A model generated the notes under the pieces. It was not told the DNA's origin, made no database searches, and worked only from the letters and a program-made list of their open reading frames with translations. Of a stretch of DNA of 64,000 nucleotides, positions 57,640-64,000 are shown one piece after another. The first letter of the stretch is position 1; the number at the start of each line of letters is the position of its first letter. Source of the DNA: Welwitschia mirabilis (taxonomy: Eukaryota > Gnetophyta > Gnetopsida > Welwitschiales). A program made the position numbers and the translations under genes. The stretch is taken from the NCBI GenBank assembly GCA_051453625.1, contig JBOZIK010000001.1:129685548-129749547 (forward strand). Direction: 5' to 3'.

Positions 57640-58360
57640 ACATGTAATAGTGCGAAAATCTATTCATGTATAGTAATGAACTATATTTTACTAGATAAGA
57701 ACCTAGTATCATTCTTCCACATGGATCTATATGTGGTAAATAAACAAAAGTAACATGTTTATTCTATCTTATAATAAAAAGTAAATAAAATTGAAAACCA
57801 AAAATTGAGAATTTTTAAGTAATCTTTACTTAACAACATAAGGCAACAAAAGTGCTTCAAAGATCTAGCTGTTTCATTCAATGCTCCACCTACTTTTAAA
57901 TGACTTGTATATTTCTAAAATATAAACTAAAATAATCAAGTTATTAAGGCAGGCTTGATGTAAAAGCATAATCTCATCCATTACATGAGTGTTAGTGAGT
58001 TATCTAGTCTAACTAGTCCTTCATAACCCTTTATAAGCATAGAAAGTATGAGTAAAGGTGAATAAGATCCATCAAATAATAACAATTAAAATATCATAAA
58101 AGTAACCTCAAACAACTTACTCAGTATGAAAGAAATTAACAATAAAATAGTTTCACCTAAAAATTGCTAATACCAAATGAATGATCATTAATAATGAAGA
58201 ATAAAACCTACTTAAGAACTAGCCTTACCTAAAGATTATTAATATAAAATTAATAATATATTAATAATAAAAGAATAAAAAATTAATTATTGTATTAAAA
58301 CTCTGAAAATATATGTTAATAAAAAGAAGAAGGGTGGAAAGATAACTAGATTGATTTGGA
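57640..58360 (-). mobile_element. third copy of the 51380/52480 LTR family, partial
   Basis: Direct-orientation match to 52480-53100 with shared TTATTCTATCTT, CATAATCTCATCCA, CTTCATAA..TATAAGCATA, AATATCATAA.AGTAACCTCAAA and TTTCACCTAAAAATTG. Homology fades after about 58360, so the TATA-bearing part is not clear here. With 52480-53890 it could frame one minus-strand element of about 6 kb. Confidence 0.7.
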
Positions 58361-58649
58361 TGATAGAGGGTTTTTGGAGCTTTACTAGGGTTCAATGGAT
58401 CTAGAGTGCAAGAGGGAGTGAGGCTTGGAAGACCTTGAATTGGTAGGGGAGATTTTGGCTCCTCATCATGGAGTACAGGGTGTGATACTGGCCACCAGAT
58501 AGTCTTTTTATGGGTAAATTGCAAAATCTTTTAAAATCTTAGTTTTGATCCATTTTTAGGGTTTCCTTCAATGGGTTAGCCCCAACATGGAGAAGACTCA
58601 ATTCTCTAGGGAATGAAAAATCCTAGTTTTAAATATTGATGAAGGTGTA
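58361..58649. other. no feature recognised
   Basis: Short G-richer stretch. The minus-strand frame 58261-58524 is Pro/Ser/Leu rich and without a motif. Confidence 0.4.
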
Positions 58650-59364
58650 TTGCAGTGTAAATTTATACAATATTGATGTCCTTTAGGTAAAGCTATAAAT
58701 CAAATAACTCATAGAAAAACACACACTAGTATAAATGGGAGTTCACCCAAATGTCGTAATCCCAACGAAGGCACTAGGCTCAGAGTTAGAGAATTGATTT
58801 TCAAAGGTATTTTTGGTTTTTTATTTTTTAATAACTGAAAGTAAATAACAAAGTAAAATGCATTACAAAGTGAATGGAGATGAAATGCAAATGGAAGTGA
58901 AATGAATGCTATTAGCTCCTAATCCTTCTGTCATAAGAACGAGGTTCTCTATAATTCAGATCAATTAAGAAGAGTACTCAACATGAACTATGAAATATAC
59001 CAAATAAAATATGGAATGCAATGTGGAATGTAAATGGAACAATAATGCAAATCTAAACTAATCAAAGTAAACCTTAATAAAGGTTCCTCTTATGATCTAA
59101 ATAAATTATAGAGCTGTTACTTAAACTATAAGCAACTTAAACCATAAGAGACATAAACAACATTGGAATGAAGAGAGTAATTATATTGATTCATAGAGCT
59201 TTACATACACTTACAACAAAGTAGTAGCACCTTAATGGAAGAGACTCAACCTATCACCAAGGGGACTTCTCTTTGTAGCTAAGGGATGGACCTCTTATCC
59301 TTCAATCTCCCATAATAAGTATACCGGGTATAAAATATGGTTTAGAAGTGAGGACACGAGGTGG

Positions 59365-59372
59365 TATTTATA
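59365..59372 (-). promoter_or_regulatory. TATA box in LTR copy A
   Basis: Minus strand TATAAATA, flanked by AAAAC and CCACC. Conserved in position in copies B (62811-62818) and C (63921-63928). Confidence 0.6.
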
Positions 59373-59504
59373 GTTTTACATTGAAAGTTATAGGACCATA
59401 ATCGTAGAAGTCAAAGAAGAAACCCTAGCAGCTCAAGTGGGGCACATGACCCTATTACAAAATAATTCAGTCCTACATATATAAAATAGTTATCGTCCTA
59501 ACTA

Positions 59505-59765
59505 TCATGAGGATGACATGGGAATGATGCCTCTTAACAATTAATAATTAATCATCTTCTGGCTTTGCAATTAACCTTGTAGTTAATGTTCAAATGTGTC
59601 ATCATTCCTCATGCCATGAGGACAATAATGGGGATGACACCTCCTTAGGAAAGGTACTTCATTGACTCCAAGCTTTAGTCCAAATTGCTATTATAATAGA
59701 CCAATACAGTGCTATCATCCCCTTTATCGTGGGGACAACAATGGGGACGACACACTTCCAGAGCT
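59505..59765. repeat. three-copy GAGGACRAYRATGGGGAYGAC motif
   Basis: Variants of TCRTGRGGACAACAATGGGGACGACAC occur near 59508, 59617 and 59729 within LTR copy A and are partly kept in copy B near 62955. Each contains GGGGA/GGGA steps, giving local G-rich spots in AT-rich DNA. Confidence 0.65.
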
Positions 59766-60160
59766 TCTTAGGTAAAGTAAATCATCCTTATTTATCATTA
59801 ATCTTCCTTCAACATACTAAGTACTACAACATGCCTGAAATGCCTCCAGTTATGCCAAGAATTACATGTTTCCATGACCATTCCATCAAATCTCCATAAT
59901 CATCAGAATTACATTCAAACTTGTATAAATGTCCTGCAAAAGTACTTTAAATACCCCATTAATATCCTATAAATTTGTATCACAACACAATCTTCTAGTT
60001 AGCTTTGTCAGTCCCTAACAAAGTGGGTAATCAACTATAGTACGAGTCAATTTGACTAAGATAACCATTAACTAGAAAAATGGAATTTGACTTTAATTTT
60101 GTCATGCAGGAGTAGACATGAAAATCCATTAACTGATACAATTACTAATGTAGTCATAAG

Positions 60161-60170
60161 CCCCCTACTT
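60161..60170 (-). promoter_or_regulatory. polypurine tract
   Basis: Minus strand AAGTAGGGGG directly upstream, in that sense, of LTR copy A. Polypurine tracts prime plus-strand DNA synthesis in LTR elements. Confidence 0.6.
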
Positions 60171-62085
60171 AAACACATCACAATAGAATGAATGAATGTC
60201 ATGCACATAAATAAATCATAAAATGTAATANNNNNNNNNNNNNNNNNNNNNNNNNNNNNNNNNNNNNNNNNNNNNNNNNNNNNNNNNNNNNNNNNNNNNN
60301 NNNNNNNNNNNNNNNNNNNNNNNNNNNNNNNNNNNNNNNNNNNNNNNNNNNNNNNNNNNNNNNNNNNNNNNNNNNNNNNNNNNNNNNNNNNNNNNNNNNN
60401 NNNNNNNNNNNNNNNNNNNNNNNNNNNNNNNNNNNNNNNNNNNNNNNNNNNNNNNNNNNNNNNNNNNNNNNNNNNNNNNNNNNNNNNNNNNNNNNNNNNN
60501 NNNNNNNNNNNNNNNNNNNNNNNNNNNNNNNNNNNNNNNNNNNNNNNNNNNNNNNNNNNNNNNNNNNNNNNNNNNNNNNNNNNNNNNNNNNNNNNNNNNN
60601 NNNNNNNNNNNNNNNNNNNNNNNNNNNNNNNNNNNNNNNNNNNNNNNNNNNNNNNNNNNNNNNNNNNNNNNNNNAATGATAATGTAAAAGCATAATTCAA
60701 AAAATTAATGCTGAAACTGATGTGTAAAACTTAAGTAGTAATACTCTCAAAGAATGATGCATAAAAAGTTCATTAATGTTTCCTACAAAAACTAATAAAA
60801 GAGTAATTATGATATTATTTTCCTTTAGATGATCTGAAACATAGCTGCTAGAAACTCAGTGACTGTGCTATTGTATTTCTGTTAGATAAAGTCCATGAAA
60901 TTTATTCAAGTAAGATGAAATCATATCTAATAACTTATCATAAAAATGTATTATAAATTTTAAAGTGATTTTTTTAAATTAAAAATTATAAATTTTTGTT
61001 TAATATCTCATAAGAAAGCTTAGAGAGGTGTCCTACCTCCCATCCACAAGTAAAGTAAGATGTCCCATAGTGCATAAAGGAAAAAGGATGACTATCATTC
61101 TAGCTATTATGGGGATGCAAATGTCAAATGATGGTGGTAAAATAAGATGCTGGAATAGATTAGGAAAAATCCAAAAAAGTCTGAGAGTAATTAAGCAGTC
61201 AAAAAGAAATAGAAAAATAGAAGAAAGGAAAAAAGTAAAGAATTTATCCTAAAAAACATGATCATGGGAAAAGATACTTAGGAGATCATAATAATGTATA
61301 AAGTAGAAGGAATTAATTCTCAAAAGAAATTCTCAAAATCATTCCAAAATCCATAAGAATTCAAGATTTTGTGAGTGAATATATGCAAAACTAAAAGCAA
61401 AAAAAAGGGAAAAACATTAGTATAAAACAAAAGGAACTCATCAATAAAAGTGAAAGAAAGGCATCAAATTAAAGTGCTTAAAGGTAGAATAACCCTTATA
61501 AATAAAAACTATGAGTAAAAATAAAAATACAACTAGATTACTACCAAATGATCAAGTCATAATTATTATGTGGAAAACGATACAGTAATGACTTTAAAAA
61601 TTCCAAATAAAAAAACTAAGAAAAACATAATGAAAATAGACAAATAGAAACATGAAAAAGATTGCTTACTTACCTAAAATTACACCCTAATAAAGTCCTT
61701 GGGAGAAATCATAAAATCTCCTAATAATGATATGTGACATAATATAAAAATTCATAAAGTTCCACTCAAATAGGTAATGATTGTGATGATGTCAAGTATG
61801 TCTAATATTATCAAACAATGAATGATAAAATAAAAAGCTATTAAAATAGGAACTTAAAAGCTATCATCTCAAAACGATATTAGAATCCAAAAAAGTAAAG
61901 TGATCATGTGGAAGTACTATAAATAAGTAAATAAAATAAGTCTACAAAACAAGCAGTGCCTTTGATAATGCCAGGAACATCACTGATTTTATAACCTTGA
62001 AGTACAATAGTATTCTACCATGATAAGGGAATTACAACCATTGTCAAAGGAGTAAGGATCCACATATCATGGTCAAAATGCTGTG
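60171..62085 (-). mobile_element. interior of short LTR element, no coding found
   Basis: About 1.9 kb between LTR copies A and B, of which 444 bases (60231-60674) are N. The visible part has only short frames (61028-61252 plus, Lys/Arg rich) and no gag or pol motif. A clear tRNA primer site was not found next to copy B. It fits a non-autonomous element of the LARD or TRIM kind, or one gutted by deletion. Confidence 0.5.
60231..60674. other. assembly gap of 444 N
   Basis: Unsequenced. Frames drawn through it are artefacts. Confidence 0.95.
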
Positions 62086-63420
62086 GTGTGAATTTATGCA
62101 ATCTTGAAGTCCTTTAGGTAAATCTATAAATCAAATAACTTGTAGAAAAACACACACTAGTATAGAGGGAGGTTCACCTGATTGTCGTAATCCCAATGAA
62201 GACACTAGGCTTAAAGTTAGAGAATTGATTTCCAAAGGTATTTTTAGTCTTTTATCTTTTAATAACTGCAAGTAAATAACAAACTAAAATGCAATGCAAA
62301 GTGAATGGAGATGAAATACAAATAGAAGTGGAATGAATTCTATTAAATCCTAATTCTTTTGTTACAAGAACAAGGTTCTCTATAATTCAAATCAACTAAG
62401 AAGAGTACTCAAGTTGTTCCTAATCAACATGAACTATGAGATATACCAAATAGAATATGAAATGTAATGTGAAATGAAAATGGAATAAAAATGCAAATCT
62501 AAACTAGCTAAAGTCAACCTTAAAAAAGGTTTCCCTTATAATTGAAATAAATTATAGAATCATTACTTAAACTATAATCAACTTAAACCATAAGGGACAT
62601 AAACAGAATTAGAATGAAAAAAGTAATTGTATTGATTCATAAAACTTTCACATTTATTTACAGCAAAGTAGCAGCATCTAAATAGTAGAGATTTAGCCTA
62701 ACACTAAGGGAACTCCTCTCTGTAGCTACTAGATGAATATCTTATTCTTCAATCTTCCATTATGAGCATATCAAGTATAAAAGATGGTTTAAAAGTAAGG
62801 ACAAGGAAGGTTTTTATAGTTTTTACATTGAACATTATAGAACTGTAATCCTAGAGGTTGGAGAAAAAAATCCTAGTAGCCTAAGTGAGGTGCATGACCT
62901 CATTACAAGATAATTTAGTCTTGCTTATACAAAATAGTTATCATTCTGACTATCGTGAGGACAATACTAGGGATGATTCCTCATAGAAATAGATAATTAA
63001 TTAGCTTTTGGGTCTACAATTAATCCTACAGTTGGCTTTCAAATGTGTCCTCATCCCTCATGTCATGAGGATGACACCTCCTTATAATGCTTCATTAACT
63101 TCAAGCTCTAGTTCATATTGTTATTGCAATAGACCAATACAGTGTTGTCATACCCTTTAACTTGGGGATGAAAGATCCTTAGGTAAAGTAAATCAGCCTT
63201 CTTCATTATTAATCCTCTTTCAATATACTAAGTACCAGAACATGCTTGAAATGCATCCAATTATGCTAAGAATTACATGTTTCCATGATCATCTCATTAA
63301 TTCTTTATAATTATTTGAATTGCATCCAAACCTACATAAATGTTTTGTAAAACTACTGTAAATAGACCATCAAATTCCTACAAATTGACATCATAATACT
63401 AATGGATGACTATAACTAAG
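62086..63420 (-). mobile_element. LTR copy B of the short LTR element
   Basis: Direct repeat of 58650-60160, carrying the conserved minus-strand TATA (TATAAAAA, 62811-62818). By orientation it is the 5' LTR. Divergence from copy A is clear throughout, so the insertion is old. Confidence 0.75.
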
Positions 63421-63425
63421 TTGTA

Positions 63426-63430
<5 letters not shown>

Positions 63431-63498
<68 letters not shown>
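63431..63498. repeat. (GA)34 microsatellite
   Basis: 68 bases of uninterrupted GA ending at a 100-N gap, so the true length is unknown. The perfect repeat suggests active slippage and probably caused the assembly break. Frames through it (Arg-Glu or Leu-Ser runs) are not genes. Confidence 0.95.
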
Positions 63499-63598
63499 NN
63501 NNNNNNNNNNNNNNNNNNNNNNNNNNNNNNNNNNNNNNNNNNNNNNNNNNNNNNNNNNNNNNNNNNNNNNNNNNNNNNNNNNNNNNNNNNNNNNNNNN
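63499..63598. other. assembly gap of 100 N
   Basis: Placeholder gap after the GA repeat. Confidence 0.95.
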
Positions 63599-64000
63599 AA
63601 TAATAATGCAAATCTAAACTAACTAAAGTCAATGTTGACAAATATTACCCCTATAACTTAAATAAATTACAGAGCTATCACTTAAACTATAACTAACTTA
63701 AGCCATAAGGGACATAAATAGAATTGGAATGAAAAGAGTAATTGTATTGATTCATAGAACTTTAACATCCACTTACAACAAAGTAGCAGCACCTCAATGG
63801 AAGAAACTCAGACTAACACTAAGAAAACTTCTCTCTATAGCTAGGGAATGAACCTCTTATTCTTCAATCTTCTGTCACAAGCATATTGGATATAAAAGAT
63901 GGTTTGGAAGTGAGGACAAGTATTTATAGTTTTACATTGAAAGTTCTAGAACCGTAACCATAGAAGTTAGAGAAGAAACCCTAGCAGCCTAAGTAGGATG
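63599..64000 (-). mobile_element. LTR copy C, partial, runs out of the window
   Basis: Matches LTR copy A from about 59040 and copy B from about 62475 (AATGCAAATCTAAACTAA, TAAGGGACATAAA, GTATTTATAGTTTTACATTG). It carries the minus-strand TATA at 63921-63928. The first ~385 bases are hidden by the gap. It is a third LTR of the family in tandem with copy B. Confidence 0.75.

Larger units (their letters stand above)
58650..60160 (-). mobile_element. LTR copy A of a short LTR element
   Basis: Matches 62086-63420 in direct orientation nearly end to end: AGAAAAACACACACTAGTATA, GTCGTAATCCCAA, GAAGAGTACTCAA, ATGCAAATCTAAACTA, AAGAATTACATGTTTCCATGA. The minus strand carries a TATA box (59365-59372). 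The sense-strand purine tract AAGTAGGGGG (60161-60170) sits just outside its right edge, so this is the 3' LTR of a minus-strand element. Confidence 0.75.

Noticed and set aside
63425-63641. Arg-Glu and Leu-Ser repeat proteins
   Set aside because: They are translations of the (GA)n microsatellite and the following N run.

Overview
This window is AT-rich, intergenic plant nuclear DNA: a layered deposit of old transposable elements with no intact host gene. Evidence for a plant is the element mix: Ty1/copia gag-pol with an initiator-Met-tRNA primer site, a Ty3/gypsy element of the Tat/Ogre type, an L1-type LINE with a DUF4283-like ORF1, intron-containing plant Helitrons, and tRNA-headed SINE fragments. 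The species cannot be named from the sequence. Ten runs of N (13 to 745 bases) break the assembly, and at least one of them is flanked by a false duplication.

Layout. 1-5.6 kb: SINE heads, a 94-bp tandem duplication and a pair of ~1.1-kb direct repeats. 5.6-8.4 kb: a 29-bp-spaced repeat and an AGACATCT-motif array. 8.9-11.9 kb: a minus-strand copia gag remnant with an 82-bp repeated leader. 13.3-14.3 kb: a separate minus-strand copia RT/RNase H remnant. 15.3-17.5 kb: inverted-repeat, minisatellite and AT-rich duplicated DNA. 17.7-27.6 kb: two overlapping Helitron Rep/helicase copies in direct orientation, separated by a 20-bp motif array. 29.2-34.2 kb: a minus-strand copia element with LTR, primer site, gag, integrase and the first part of RT. 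39.8-52.5 kb: a plus-strand gypsy element whose polyprotein is split by a minus-strand LINE (41703-47932) bounded by a perfect 12-bp target-site duplication. 51.4-53.9 kb: two related LTRs in inverted orientation with converging TATA boxes. 57.6-64 kb: further minus-strand LTRs, including a short, apparently non-coding LTR element.

The most unusual item is in the LINE. After its endonuclease, RT and zf-RVT domains, the insertion carries about 1.6 kb more degraded coding sequence on the same strand. It ends in a segment that clearly resembles a DnaJ J-domain (HPD changed to HTD), and this lies inside the insertion bounded by the target-site duplication. Its final 194-codon frame has no frameshift but eight internal stops, all TAA or TAG. 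Elsewhere many losses of key residues look like C-to-T or G-to-A changes, as expected from decay of methylated cytosines. Nothing here looks like a working gene; the value is in element structure and nesting history.
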